From: Mallotus nudiflorus
Lineage: Eukaryota > Streptophyta > Magnoliopsida > Malpighiales > Euphorbiaceae
Direction of reading: 5' to 3'
Length of the DNA stretch: 64,000 nucleotides
Assembly (NCBI GenBank): GCA_947683625.1
Contig: CANTUR010000918.1
Span: forward strand, 124,001 to 188,000
Position 1 is the stretch's first letter. Each line of letters opens with the position of its first letter. Shown one piece after another: positions 10,337-22,322 of this stretch. The position numbers and the translations under genes were made by a program. The notes beneath the pieces are model-generated. The model had not been told where the DNA came from. It did not search any database and saw only the letters and a program-made list of their open reading frames with translations.

Positions 10337-13300
10337 TGTAATATCCCGTGTTTTAAAATAATTTAATACTGCATCGGGATATGCAGTGTTAATAATTTTT
10401 GTATATATATTATGATATTTTACGAGTTGATATGTATTTAAAACCTATTTTAATTATTGTGTATTATTTACAGTGCTTTCCGTAAAATTTTCCCGAGACT
10501 TTTATTTTCGGGGAAATTTTCACGTAAATAATTTATTATTAATTATTTTAAATATATTTTCGGACTTCCATGAACTCATACGTATTTTTAAAATACTAAA
10601 TGAAGCCTATGTGTGTATATATTTATTTAATTAGGGTTTAATTTATTACCCTAATATTTTATTATTTTGTTTTATTAATTTTATTGTTATTTAATTATTT
10701 TATTTATTATTAAATTTTAAATTATTATAACAAGTGTGTGGTGTGTGATTTTTCCCAAATATTTTATTAAAAATTATTATTTTTCTTTTTCCTTTTTCTT
10801 TTCTTTTTCTTTTTTTCTTTTTCTTTTTCTTTTCTTTTCTTCTTCTTCTTTTTCCTTCCCGAGCCCGACCCTCCTCCATCTTCTCCTCACCGCTGCTACT
10901 CCGATCACCGGCCATCAGAGTGCCTCCCCTGCGTGTCGCCGTCTTCTCCAGCTGCTTCGCCGCCCCTAGCTTCCATCCCCGGCGTCGGCTAGCTCCAATT
11001 CCTCCATTTTCGGCCGAAAGCTTCATTTCCTCACACCTCACGATTCCAACCACCGTTTTCGACATCGCTGGTCTCTTTCTTCTCCTTGAGCTCCGGTGAG
11101 TGTGATTCCAACTTTGGTTTGAGCATAATTGGTCTTGATTTGCTTAGGTTTCGAATTTTTGATTTCGGCCATATTAGGGTTTTTGATTTTTTTGATCTTT
11201 GAATTGATTGATTCATAAAACTCCCTTCACAAATGTTGATCCTAGTAGCTTAATCTTCATGTGTGAATTTTTGTGGAATTTTTGGAGATTAATTTGATTT
11301 TTGGGTATTTTTCAATATTTTAATATTATTTTCTAATTTTCGAAAATTAATTAAATAAATTATGAAATTGTGTTTTATGATAAATATAGGTGTTAAAATG
11401 AATTATAGGAATTTATTTGGAATTTTTATGAATTTCTATGTATTTATTTTGAATTATTTAAGTTTATGTAATTTTTGGGAAAATTAGGTTAATTATGTTT
11501 TTAATTGAATTTAATTGGTTAATTGAGTTTAAATATTGATATTATTGATAAATATGTTGAGAAACTTAATTTTGGATAATTACACTATTTTTGCTAAATT
11601 TTTGAAGTAATTTTAGTATATTTATATATATAAGGGCATTTTGCTAATTTTACACAAAATTGGCTAAAAATGTAATTTAATTGGTTTTAATAATTATTTA
11701 AGGTATAAAAATGATTTCTACAAATTATTTAGTATTTTTAATTAATTAAAACTATTTTTCGTGAATTATTTTCAATTATATATATAATATACGGTTTTAC
11801 TAATAAAATGAGTTTTTATCGGTTTTTATTGTGTTTAAAGGTTAAATATGTAATTTCTATTTATAAAATGTATTTCTATGTTATAAGGGTATTTTTGGTA
11901 TTTTTATAATTATTCTGTGTTTGTGGACCCCGGTCGGTAGATTGTAGTTTGGAGTCCGACCGAGGGGTTGTGGATTTGTTTTGAGCCTGTTTTTCAAAGT
12001 GTGTTTCTTTGCAGGGTCAGCTCTACTCTTTGAGTAGAGAGATGTCCGTTTTACAGGGGAGGTTCTGCCGAATTTTTGGTAGAATTCTCATAAAACGTGA
12101 TATCCGATCGAACCCTAATTTCGATTCCGTGTTTAATATTCTAGACCGAATTCTAGGATTTTCTACTAGGTATTCTGATGTCTGTTATTATTGTTTGTTT
12201 AGTTGCACCGAAACTGAGGCCTAGTGGACCAGGCCCGTCGGATCCATCTCGTGGAGCGCACTAAGTGTGAGTTGCTATTTTATATATATATGCTTAGGAT
12301 GCATGATTTAGAAATGCATGTTTTATTTTGATTAAATATGCATAAATAATTTGATTATTACTTAAGTTAATATTTAGTTTATTGTTGGTTTATTTTTGGT
12401 GTATATTAAATTATATGCATGTTTTGTTAATAAATTATATTTAAAATGTTTTTAAATATATTTCTAGCTTAATTTGTAATTTGATTGGATTTATTTAACG
12501 TATATGTACTCGAAATATACCTAGTTTATTTTTGTTATATTTCCAGTATATATATGGTTTATAATGCTATTTTATTTAAATTCATGCATCATTTATTTGT
12601 GAATGAATGTTTTATATTTATTAATGAAGGATATCAATAGAACGTGCTACCTAGTGGGTAGTACTAGGACCGAGTACGTACCGGTATGCCTATAGTATTT
12701 AGGCTATACTACTAACCATTTATGGATATTGATTGGATATGATTATTTGATGTGTGAGATATGATTTGGGAGTGTGATTGCTAGAGCTCGGTTGACCAAG
12801 TGTCTCGGGGCCAATCACACTGGCAGTCAGACTGCTGGAGCTCGGTTGACTTAGTGTCTCGGGACTAGTCTACTGTCCAAATGGAATAAGTGAATATTTT
12901 GGAATAAGTGAGCCTATAAGGTTAGAGTGTTGTCTAACACTATTTTTGAGGTTGCGATATTATAGGGTTCTATGTGATCCTTCATAAACGATGATTTTCA
13001 ATGAAATATATATAAAATGATTTTATTACATCTGTGTGTATTTGCCTATATATATACATATTAGATATATATTGTTGACTGTATGCATTGTCATTTAGCA
13101 TGCATGTATATATATTATAGTAATTCACTCAGTGAGGTTTGATTCCCCTCTGTTGACTAATTTTTCAAGAGAGTCATCTTCTTCAGACCTCAGTAGCAGG
13201 CCTATATGCTGGATTTCTTCCACCCCGGCTTCTTTGTGTAAATTGCTTCTCTGAGTCTTGAGTTTTATTTTATCTAGACATTGTAGTAGTCATTAAACAT

Positions 13301-13562
13301 TTAAAGAGATGTTGTATTATATATATTTGAACTGGATTTGTATTAAAAGAGTTTATATATATGAAATGATGAGGATTTGATTTAAATCCCGTGGCGGATT
13401 GTTATTGTGATATTTATGATTTTTATTTCCGCTGCATTATATACTGTTCTTATTATTATTGCATATTTTATTTTATTTTTTTTTAGGCTTACTACGGGTT
13501 CCGGATTCGAAAGAATTTCCGTTCCCTAGCGCCGGTCATGGCCCCTGTTTTAGGTCGTGACA
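10337..13562 (+). repeat. Inner element 3' LTR (3226 bp)
   Basis: Starts TGTAATATCC after the PPT and ends CGTGACA before the second TTTTA. It parallels the 5' LTR: CT tract (about 10785-10860), GC-rich block to 11095, donor GTGAGT at 11096, acceptor ending 12014, exon-2-like block, donor GTGAGT at 12267, hairpin cluster (about 12640-12880). The second acceptor reads CAA near 13168 instead of CAG. Scattered differences from the 5' LTR show the insertion is not very recent; the percentage was not computed. Confidence 0.92.
12042..12224 (+). other. Small open frame in putative leader exon 2 (3' LTR copy)
   Basis: From the ATG at 12042 the frame encodes about 60 residues beginning MSVLQGRFCRIFGRILIKR and stops at TAG. 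The outer family encodes a similar segment (MSILQRR...NFGRFLVKRD) on the minus strand, with its frame extending further. No known domain was recognised. It is broken in the 5' LTR copy, so it may be only a conserved untranslated exon. Confidence 0.3.
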
Positions 13563-13567
13563 TTTTA
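13563..13567. repeat. Target-site duplication, right copy (TTTTA)
   Basis: Matches 2123-2127 and marks where the outer element's LTR resumes. Removing 2128-13567 restores continuity with the intact right-hand LTR around 20917. Confidence 0.9.
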
Positions 13568-14640
13568 TTTCCAAAAAAAATAATATATAATATATTATTT
13601 GAAAATAATTTTTGAAAAATAGTATTAATTAGTTAAAAATAGTAATAAATTTGTAAAAACAATTTTAATACCTTAAATAATTATAAAATCAACTAAACAT
13701 AATATTTAACTATAATTAACATAAAATTACACATTTATCCCTATATATAAAATATTCAATATACTAAATAATTTCCTCAAAAATTATACAAAATCATTAA
13801 AATTATTTAATCATCTTATAATATACTAATATCAACCAAAACACTTATTTAGCCAATAATTTCTATAAAAATACATATTTAATCTAAAAATTCCAAAATA
13901 CACATAAATTGTATAAAATTCCATAAAAATTATATAAATTCATAAAAATTATTTTATCAATAAATAACATATTAATATCAACTCAAGCACACAATTAAAC
14001 TTTAAATTCAACCAAAATACTCATTTAACTCAATTATCCAATATTTACATAAACTAAAAATATTCGTAAAAATTATATAATAATCCCCAAAATTAATTTC
14101 TCAACTTCAAAATTAATAACAATATATAATAACAATAATTTAACCAAATTCATAATTTATATAATTTATTTTTGAAAATTCACTAAATAATAATAAACTA
14201 TTCAAAAATACCCATTTATTCAAAATAATTTAGAAAAATAAACAAAAAATATATATGAGTAGATTGAGATGCATACTTCAACATTTCCAAAAGAAATAAT
14301 CAATAAACAATCAAACTCAACCTTAAAAAACATAAAAACCAAAATAGACATAAACTATAATTGAAGAAAACTCACAATCCGGACGTCGTGAGCTTGAACC
14401 GACTTGAGAATCAAGACATACATGCCATGAGGAGTCTAATGAGCCCAAGAACTCAACCTAAAATCACCAAAAAAATTTTGGTGCAACAGTAACTACCCAC
14501 GGTTTCTTGTAAAAATTCGACGACCGAAGCTCTCTGGAGGCGACGAGAAGCAAGAGGAGGAAAGTGGGGAGCTTGGTGGTGGTCCGTGGTGGTTGACGGC
14601 GGGTTGGTGAAGCTTTGGGAGTCGGCAATGGCGGAAGGCA

Positions 14641-14710
14641 AGAGAAGAAGAAGAAGAAGAAGAAGAAGAAGAAGAAGAAAAGAAAAAGAAAAGAAGAGAA
14701 AAAAAAAAGA
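14641..14710. repeat. (GAA)n microsatellite in the outer 3' LTR
   Basis: A run of GAA repeats to about 14680, then A-rich purine sequence. The matching run at about 21990-22034 in the right LTR is a different length. Confidence 0.85.
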
Positions 14711-14886
14711 AAAAAAATAAGGTGGGAAAGAAAAAAAAAAATTGTTGACCCGTATAACTTTTGACTCTTTATATATATATATATATAATAACCACTTGTC
14801 ACAATCACACACACATTCACACACACACACACATATATATATACAACACATGGACTAAATACACACATACACATGTTATTAATACA

Positions 14887-14889
<3 letters not shown>

Positions 14890-14972
<83 letters not shown>
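14890..14972. repeat. (AAT)n microsatellite in the outer 3' LTR
   Basis: About 27 AAT units. The right LTR has a much shorter run at about 22280-22321, so repeat number changed after insertion. Confidence 0.9.
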
Positions 14973-14976
<4 letters not shown>

Positions 14977-15328
14977 TATCACATGCATAATAGTAATAAA
15001 ATGATAATAATAATAATAACAATAATAATAATAACAACAATAAAAATAATACTAATAATACTAATAAAATAATAACACTAATACTATTAAAAATTAATAG
15101 AAATAAAATAATAATATTTTTAAAAATAATAGTAATGAAAATGAGTTTGAGTATTTTAAATAATAAAACTCACAAATTAATTATTTCAAGTAAATAAAAT
15201 ATTTAGAATAAAATAAACGAATAATGTAAACAATTAATGATAATATATAGTTAAAATTTAAATTTTATTAATACTGTATATCCCAAAATAATATTATTAT
15301 AATAATTTAAAATATTGGGTCATTACAA

Positions 15329-15345
15329 TCTTCTCTCCTTATAAG
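15329..15345 (-). other. Outer element polypurine tract
   Basis: The minus strand reads a purine-rich AAGGAGAGAAG a few bases before the 3' LTR start at 15327, as expected for a PPT. Confidence 0.7.
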
Positions 15346-15490
15346 AATTCATCCTCGAATTCCAAATAAAAGGACTGATACAAGAATTTACCGAGGAAAG
15401 AGATAAGAATAAACAACTTGCATTTTAGCTTTAGCCTTCCAAGTACGCTCCTTCATGTTTACTTCGCCACAACACTTTAAACATCAAAAA

Positions 15491-16535
15491 CTATCTCGAA
15501 CGTAACTGTCGAATTTGATAATATACAATTATAACTGATTCCTTCTTGAACTTCAGATCTTTGTTCATTTCTACATTATCCAGCTGCAACACGTGCGAAG
15601 GGTTCGAGTTACACTCTCTTAACATCGAGACATGGAACACTGAATGCACTTGAAAATAGATTTGGAGGCAAAGCCAACCAATATGCAATCTTACCAAGTC
15701 TCATCACACCATTCTTCGGAGACACCTTCAAAAATACATTTCCCAATCTGAAACTCCATATCTCTGCATCTTGGATCTGCATAGCTCTTCTGCCCGCTAA
15801 TTGTGGTCTCTAATCTTTTTCTGATCACAACAACTTTCTCCGCTGCATTCTGGACAATCTCAGGTCTAGTTAAGACTTTCTTTCCAATCTCTTCTCGACA
15901 AAAAGAAGATCACATTTCCTTCCATACAGTGCCTCATATGGTGTCATTCTAATGCTGCTATGATAGCTGTTATGATAAGCGAACTCCATAAGAGACAAAT
16001 AATCATCCCAGCTACCTTCTAGATCCAAAACACACATCTTTAACATATCTTCCGGTGTCTGGATTATTCTCTCAAACTGACCATCTGTCTGAGGATGAAA
16101 AGCAGTACTAAAGTCCAACCAGGTGTGCCTATCGCTTCCAACAACTTTTGTCAAAATCAAGAAGTAAACGTTGTACCTCTACTATATATAATGGACACAG
16201 GTATTCTACACAGGCACACAACGTGCTTCATATGCAGCTTAGCCCTCTTAGCTACTGAATAAGTGGCTTCCACTGGCCAAAAATTAATTGACTTGGTCAA
16301 TTTGTCTATAGTCAGTCCAACGAAATCATATTCACCCTTCAAATGAGGTAACCAACCTCAAAAATTATCACAATTCTCTCTCATTTCTACCCAAATTCAA
16401 AAGAGATCGAACTTCCCAGAAGACTTCTGATGTTCAGCTTTCATCGGCTGGCAAATTAAACACTTAGAAATACAATCAGTCACATCCTTCTATAATCCAA
16501 CCCACTATTACTAATCCTGAATACTGTGATAATTC
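15491..16535 (-). pseudogene. pol: Integrase and C-terminal tail remnant of the outer element
   Basis: Read right to left on the minus strand: a CC-type finger remnant (CLICQPMKAEHQKSSG, about 16410-16470), an integrase core start near 16340-16160 (TIDKLTKSINFW-like block), the FHPQTDGQFERIIQTPEDM block within 15870-16160, then SSIRMTPYEALYGRK. At 15491-15697 lies a VFHVSMLRE block leading to YYQIRQLRS, the region before the chromodomain. Frameshifts and stops separate the pieces. The blocks line up with the inner element's pol and support the same lineage. Function is lost. Confidence 0.8.
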
Positions 16536-16661
16536 TTGGTAATCATCTGGATGTACACTACAAGTTCATTTCTACAGCTTATATAGAATCCCTTTCTCAG
16601 ATTACAACATCAACCCTGTATCATTTACTTGGGCATCTCTTACTAGCAGATCATCCTATGG

Positions 16662-16806
16662 TGGAATGACATGATGACATGCTATGATGAATGTCATGAT
16701 GAGATGATATAATGAAATGTTATAATGAAATGCTAGAATGAAATGTCATGATGAAATGTTGTAATGAGATGCTATGATGATATGATGAAATGTTGTAATG
16801 ATATCA
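16662..16806. repeat. Degenerate ATGA/AATG minisatellite inside the outer pol
   Basis: A 145-bp run of variants such as ATGAAATGTTGTA, ATGACATG and ATGAGATGCT, with steps of roughly 14-30 bp. It lies between RT and integrase remnants, where RNase H would be, so it may mark a deletion filled by replication slippage. No similar run occurs in the inner element. Confidence 0.65.
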
Positions 16807-16879
16807 GGTCTTATCCTTTAAAGTTCACATAACCCTTAGATCAATCAGTCTTCTTCAGTGCTTGGAAGTTGTTCTAACA

Positions 16880-17420
16880 AACATCTGTTCACACAATCTT
16901 CCCATTCTTCTGAGTTATGCGGGTCATAGGAGCTACAATTCTAAAGAATTCTATTTAGATTTTCTATGATACCCAATTAAACCCAGAAATTTACAGACCT
17001 CAATGGATTCAGTCAGTCTGGGCTGCTCAGATATTGTTTTGATCTTTTGTGGATCAACTCAAATTCTATCTTTAAAAGCCACAATTCTAAGAAAAATAAC
17101 ACTCTCTACCCAATGATCACACTTCCTGAATTCAGCATAAAGCTAACATTCTCTTAGTGTCTGTAGTATAGTCCTCAAGTGATATACGTGCCCTTTCATT
17201 CACTTCGAATACACTAGTATATCATTAATGAAGACTACTACAAATTCATCCATAACTAATGATAACCATACTTTAAATCAACTTTAGAAAAGAACTGTGC
17301 ACCCTGTTCATCTCTCTGCAGTCAATGCACAGTCTCAAGGTACCATCCTTCTTCCTTACAACAGGACTAGTGCACTCCAAAGAGAAACATAAGTTCTAAC
17401 AAAACCTTGGTCATACAGCT
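16880..17420 (-). pseudogene. pol: Reverse transcriptase remnant of the outer element
   Basis: On the minus strand, RKKDGTLRLCIDCRE is followed at once by a VHSSF-type piece, so the block normally between them (the PLPRIDDL region) is missing. A second deletion removes most of the palm before the catalytic strand at 17221-17232, which reads FIND where FIDD is usual, so the first aspartate is lost. After it come HVYHLRTILQTLRE and a VDPQKIKTI-like block, then a thumb/connection remnant near 16930. Stops are frequent. Confidence 0.75.
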
Positions 17421-17639
17421 CTCGTAATTGCTCCTAAAGCTCTGCAAAAGTCATTCTATAGGGCTAAGTTGAAATAGGAGTTATATCAGGAACCACATCG
17501 ATACATAATTCAATCTCTGTAAGGTGGTAAACCTGGTAACTCACAAGCAATTAAAACATCTGGAAGAGAAAACTTCTCCACTGAAGTATACTCAACTAGA
17601 GCTAGATATTTTTGATAACCTTTTCACATCTCATCATGA

Positions 17640-18625
17640 TTAATTACACCCAAAAGACTGAATTCACAATAACTCTCTGAATCTCAATTCTCGATTCAGA
17701 TGCCAATATATCAAACTTAATTCTGTAACACACAATTCTACCAGTATGCTCTTATACTATATTACGTCTTCAGCATGACGTATCAGATTGAAGAGTTTAC
17801 AGGTAATCTTCTCAACTGATTGCTCTTCCCTTACTCTGTGCAATAGTTGATATAGGTAATTATCCTTCCTTAAAGGTGGATGGAAGCATCTTAGAAATCC
17901 CTCTTTAACTCAAATTATGTGTTGTAGTCAGAACTGACAGTTTCACCATCAAGAGTACAATAGTGTTTCATCTTCATTAGACATTTTCCAATTCCCCCAT
18001 CAAAGCATATCAAAAAACTGCCAAACTTGACTAAATGTTATCAAGCTCTTATTAATCTCGGCTATCCTGGCCACAATTGCTGCACGTTCAAGTCCAAAAG
18101 GAATGGTTGTACTGCTTATAATGACTACCTTAACCCTTGAGTTACAGTTGCCTCTAACCTACCCCTATACTAGATAGGTGTAGTAGGGAAAAAAATGTAA
18201 CCATAACTTGAACTTGAAAGATTGATCATCAATATTGTCTCTGTAGAAGAAACAATTCAGATTCACTACATTGAAAAGATATGGAAATCAACAGAATTCA
18301 GAATATAGAAAATATGCAGAATTGACATGTCTCAAGTTCTTGGCTGAAATAGAAATTATATCTACTGTACAATCGAAGGTATCAGCACTGCATCCTGGGA
18401 AACTCTTGTTGCATAAGCAACATCATTGCAATGCTAAGCCACCAGCTCCTCATTCAGTTATTCCCACTGTCAACAGCGATCATCAGGCCTTCTAAATCCA
18501 TCTATACCCCTACGCCTAATAGGCTGCATAAGGGGGTAGAACCTCATGCTCAGAAGATCAACTATCATCGATTTCATCGATCAATGGAGCGACTCACGCT
18601 CAAGGCAATCAACAAGGAACACAAA
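17640..18625 (-). pseudogene. gag: gag and protease-region remnant of the outer element
   Basis: On the minus strand, a recognisable counterpart of the gag N-terminus (a QPIRRRG-type run) lies near 18500-18540. A possible CCHC-knuckle remnant (TCSNCGQDSRD) lies near 18050-18095. The protease region to the left shows no clear active site. The whole stretch is shorter than gag plus protease of the inner element and is full of stops. The assignment rests on position plus these short matches. Confidence 0.5.
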
Positions 18626-18810
18626 TAAATAAATAGTTCAAACAATCACAAACATCAACAGACACCCTAACAATTACGCGGAATTCCTAATGCAAGAAAG
18701 ACTTTTCAAAGACATGACTGAACCTAATTCACTGTAGTAGTTTAGTAGAAAACACAATATTAAAAACTAGGGCCAAAACTCAAACAACTAAGCCCTGACA
18801 CAGAACTTAA

Positions 18811-18823
18811 CTCTGATACCAAC
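18811..18823 (-). other. Outer element primer-binding site, initiator-Met type
   Basis: The minus strand reads TTGGTATCAGAGT directly inside the 5' LTR end (18826), the same PBS type as in the inner element. Confidence 0.85.
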
Positions 18824-21800
18824 TTTGTCACGACCTAGACTAGGAGTCATGACCGGCACTAGGGAACGGGAATTCTTTCGAATCCGGAACCCGTAGCAAG
18901 CCTTAGAAAATAAAATAAATGCAATAATTAAATAAAAGTACGATCGAATTAAAATTTTTCTGAATCAATATATAAAATAAATACTCCAAATCCTTTTATA
19001 AATGAATACATATTCGTACAATGTTCAAATACAAATTCTCAAAGTATTTAATATCCAAACAAAATAATACACTTCCAATATAATAACACTGCTACTACAG
19101 TTTCTAGAATACAATTCCAAGTTCAGAATATACATTTGCATACAATAGCCGGGACTGAAGAACACCAGTGAGGAACTCTACAACTCAGGTATGACGATAT
19201 GGGATCTCCTGAAAAAAATAATGGAGGGGGATCAGACCTCACTGAGTGAATTATTATACTATATATACATGCAAACTAAACCATAACAATCAGGAATTCT
19301 TATATATATATGTATATACACGCATTTCACACAAATGTCAAATTCTATTTTTATAAATATAATAGATACGGAAAACATTTATTTTAATACATGAATGATC
19401 AAATAGAACCCTATTAATCGCAACCTCAATCAATTATATCATCACTCTAGCCATATAGGCTTACTTAAATCCAAATAGATCACTTATTCCATTTTGGACA
19501 GTAGACTGGCCCCGAGACACTAAGTCAACCGAGCTCCAGCAGTCTGACTGTCAGTGTGATTGGCCCCGAGACACTTGGTTAAACGAGCTCTAGCAATCAC
19601 ACTCTCAATCACATCATATCTCAATCAAATCATAATCAATCAAATCATAATCAACATAATTAATTCCTCACTCATACCTAAATCTATCGCACCGCTGCCC
19701 ACTAGGAAGCACGTTCTATTGATATCCTTCATTTAAAATAAATCATTCATATGGATAAATAAATAATGCAGAATAGTAATCATATTGATAAAATAAACCA
19801 TATATATACTAGAAATATACCTAAAATAAACTAAGTATATTTCAAGTATATATATGTAAAATAAATCTAAATAAAACATGAAATATACTAAAAAAAATAA
19901 ACCAATAGTATATTATAAACATGCTAAGTTTAAATCAACAATTAAACATGCATTTATTTAAGAATATATCTAAAATATACTTATAGTATACTAATCATTT
20001 AAAACATGTATATGTACTAAAATATACTAAAAATAAACCTAATTATACCAAATCATATTATAATTTAAATAACTGTTAAAAGCATATGATGAAAATGAAA
20101 AAAAATCCTAAATCATGCATTCTATATGCAATGCATATATATACAGTATAATAACTCACAGATTCACACTCCACGAGATAGACTCGGCAGGCCTGGTCCA
20201 TTAGGCCTCGGTCTTAGTGCAACTAGAAAAATAAAATAACATAAACAATTAGAATAAACTTCTAATTCTACGCTTCTAGGATTACTATAGAAAGACTCAA
20301 TCAAAAATTTAAAACTAGATTCGGACCGATTGTCACATTTTACGAGAAATCTATCAAAATTTCGATAAAGTCTCCTTTGTAAAATGGACATCTCCCTACA
20401 AAAGTAGGGTCAATCCTACACAAAAAAATGTAATACTTCGGGTTGAGACCCCAAATTCCACAAATCCCCAACCGAGGTTTGCAATACACAAACAAACAAT
20501 ATTAAACAGTAAAATAATAAAAATTATCAAGAACCCATAAAAATATTTAAAAACCTTTATTTTCCAATTAAAACATAAAAGTTAAATTTAAATAATATTT
20601 GATAATAAAAATTCATAAATGGAATAAAACTCCCATTTTATAATTAAATTAACATAAATTGCAACTAACATTTAAAATCACAATTTATCATCACAAAAAA
20701 ATAATAAAACACACATTTAATCTCAAAATAACAAATACACTTATTATTTATATAATATTCCCAAAATTATCACAATTTAACTAATAAGATCTCAAATATT
20801 ATATAATATTAATAAAAATTTAATTTTACAATTATTCAACATAACATAACAAAGTTCACGTTTAATTGCTTAAATAGTTTAATTATATAATAAAATTAGT
20901 TTAAAACCCATTTTATTTCCAAAAAAAAATAATATATAATATATTATTTGAAAACAATTTTTGAAAAATAGTATTAATTAGTTAAAAATAGTAATAAATT
21001 TATAAAAATCATTTTAATACCTTAAATAATTATAAAATCAACTAAACATAATATTTAACTATAATTAACATAAAATTACACATTTATCCCTATATATAAA
21101 ATATTCAATAAACTAAATAATTTCCTCAAAAATTATATAAAATCATTAAAATTATTTTATCATCTTATAATATACTAATATCAACCAAAACACTTATTTA
21201 GCCAATAATTTCTATAAAAATACATATTTAATCTAAAAATTCCAAAATACACATAAATTGTATAAAATTCCATAAAAATTATATAAATTCATAAAAATTA
21301 TTTTATCAATAAATAACATTTTAATATCAACTCAAGCACACAATTAAACTTTAAATTCAACCAAAATACTCATTTAACTCAATTATCCAATATTTACATA
21401 AACTAAAAATATTCGTAAAAATTATATAATAATCCCAAAAATTAATTTCTCAACACCAAAATTAATAACAATATATAATAACAATAATTTAACCAAATTC
21501 ATAATTTATATAATTTATTTTCGAAAATTCACTAAATAATAATAACATATTCGAAAATACCCATTTATTCAAAATAATTTAGAAAAATAAACAAAATATA
21601 TATATGAGTATATTGAGATGCATACTTCAACATTTCCAAAAGAAATAATCAATAAACAATCAAACTCAACCTTAAAAAAAATAATAACCAAAATAGACAT
21701 AAACTATAATTGAAGAAAACTCACAATCCGGACGTCGTGAGCTTGAACCGACTTGAGAATCGAGACGTACATGCCATGAGGAGTCTAACGAGCCCAAGAA

Positions 21801-21989
21801 CTCGACCTAAAATCACCAAAAAAATTTTGATGTGATAGTAACTACCCACGGTTTCTTGCAAAAATTTGACGACCGGAGCTCTCTAGAGGTGACGAGAAGG
21901 AAGAGGAGGAAAGTGGGGAGCTTGGTGGTGGTCCGTGGTGGTTGACGGTGGGCTGGTGAAGCTTTGGGAGTCGGCAATGGCGGAAGGCA

Positions 21990-22034
21990 AGAGAAGAAGA
22001 AGAAGAAGAAGAAGAAGAAGAAGAAGAAGAAGAA
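21990..22034. repeat. (GAA)n microsatellite in the outer 5' LTR
   Basis: A tract of GAA units continuing into A-rich purine sequence. It is the counterpart of 14641-14710. Confidence 0.85.
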
Positions 22035-22119
22035 AAGAAAAAGAAAAGAAGAGAAAAAAAAAGAAAAAAAATAAGGTGGGAAAGAAAAAAAAAATTGTTG
22101 ACCCGTATAACTTTTGACT

Positions 22120-22122
<3 letters not shown>

Positions 22123-22175
<53 letters not shown>
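22123..22175. repeat. (TA)n microsatellite in the outer 5' LTR
   Basis: About 26 TA units, against about 9 in the left LTR copy (14769-14787). Confidence 0.9.
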
Positions 22176-22177
<2 letters not shown>

Positions 22178-22275
22178 ACCACTTGTCACAATCACACACA
22201 CATTCACACACACACACACACATATATATATACAACACATGGACTAAATACACACATACACATGTTATTAATACA

Positions 22276-22279
<4 letters not shown>

Positions 22280-22321
<42 letters not shown>
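22280..22321. repeat. (AAT)n microsatellite in the outer 5' LTR
   Basis: About 14 AAT units, against about 27 in the left LTR. Confidence 0.9.

Positions 22322-22322
<1 letters not shown>

Larger units (their letters stand above)
2128..13562 (+). mobile_element. Inner Tekay/Del-type chromodomain Ty3/gypsy retrotransposon, complete
   Basis: An 11.4-kb element bounded by TG...CA LTRs (2128-5342 and 10337-13562) and the TSD TTTTA. The order is 5' LTR, PBS at 5347, gag (5539-6669), pol with protease, reverse transcriptase, RNase H, integrase and a chromodomain-like tail (6702-10289), PPT (10324-10335), 3' LTR. LTRs of 3.2 kb together with a chromodomain and an initiator-Met PBS point to the Tekay (Del) lineage. 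It is structurally intact but carries many in-frame stops, so it cannot make its own proteins. It sits inside the LTR of a related minus-strand element, so it inserted later. Confidence 0.92.
13563..15327 (-). repeat. Outer element 3' LTR, proximal (U3-side) part
   Basis: Collinear with about 20913-22668. Read on the minus strand it starts TGTAATGACCC at 15327. It holds AT-rich U3 with (AAT)n and (TA)n tracts, then a TTC-rich tract and a GC-rich exon-like block (about 14375-14640) that ends in a GTGAGT donor (14370-14375), then AT-rich intron-like sequence. The arrangement is the same as in the inner LTR, but the U3 and first exon are unrelated in sequence. Confidence 0.9.

Noticed and set aside
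14464..14988. Long minus-strand ORF rich in leucine and phenylalanine (174 aa)
   Set aside because: It is a read-through of the (AAT)n and (GAA)n microsatellites and the LTR exon-like block; low-complexity, and not kept in length in the other LTR copy.
18271..18495. Plus-strand ORFs at 18271-18628
   Set aside because: Antisense shadows of the outer element's decayed gag on the minus strand.
21842..22240. Minus-strand ORF with (YI)n and poly-Ser/Leu runs
   Set aside because: Translation of (TA)n and (GAA)n repeats in the outer 5' LTR; no protein-like composition.
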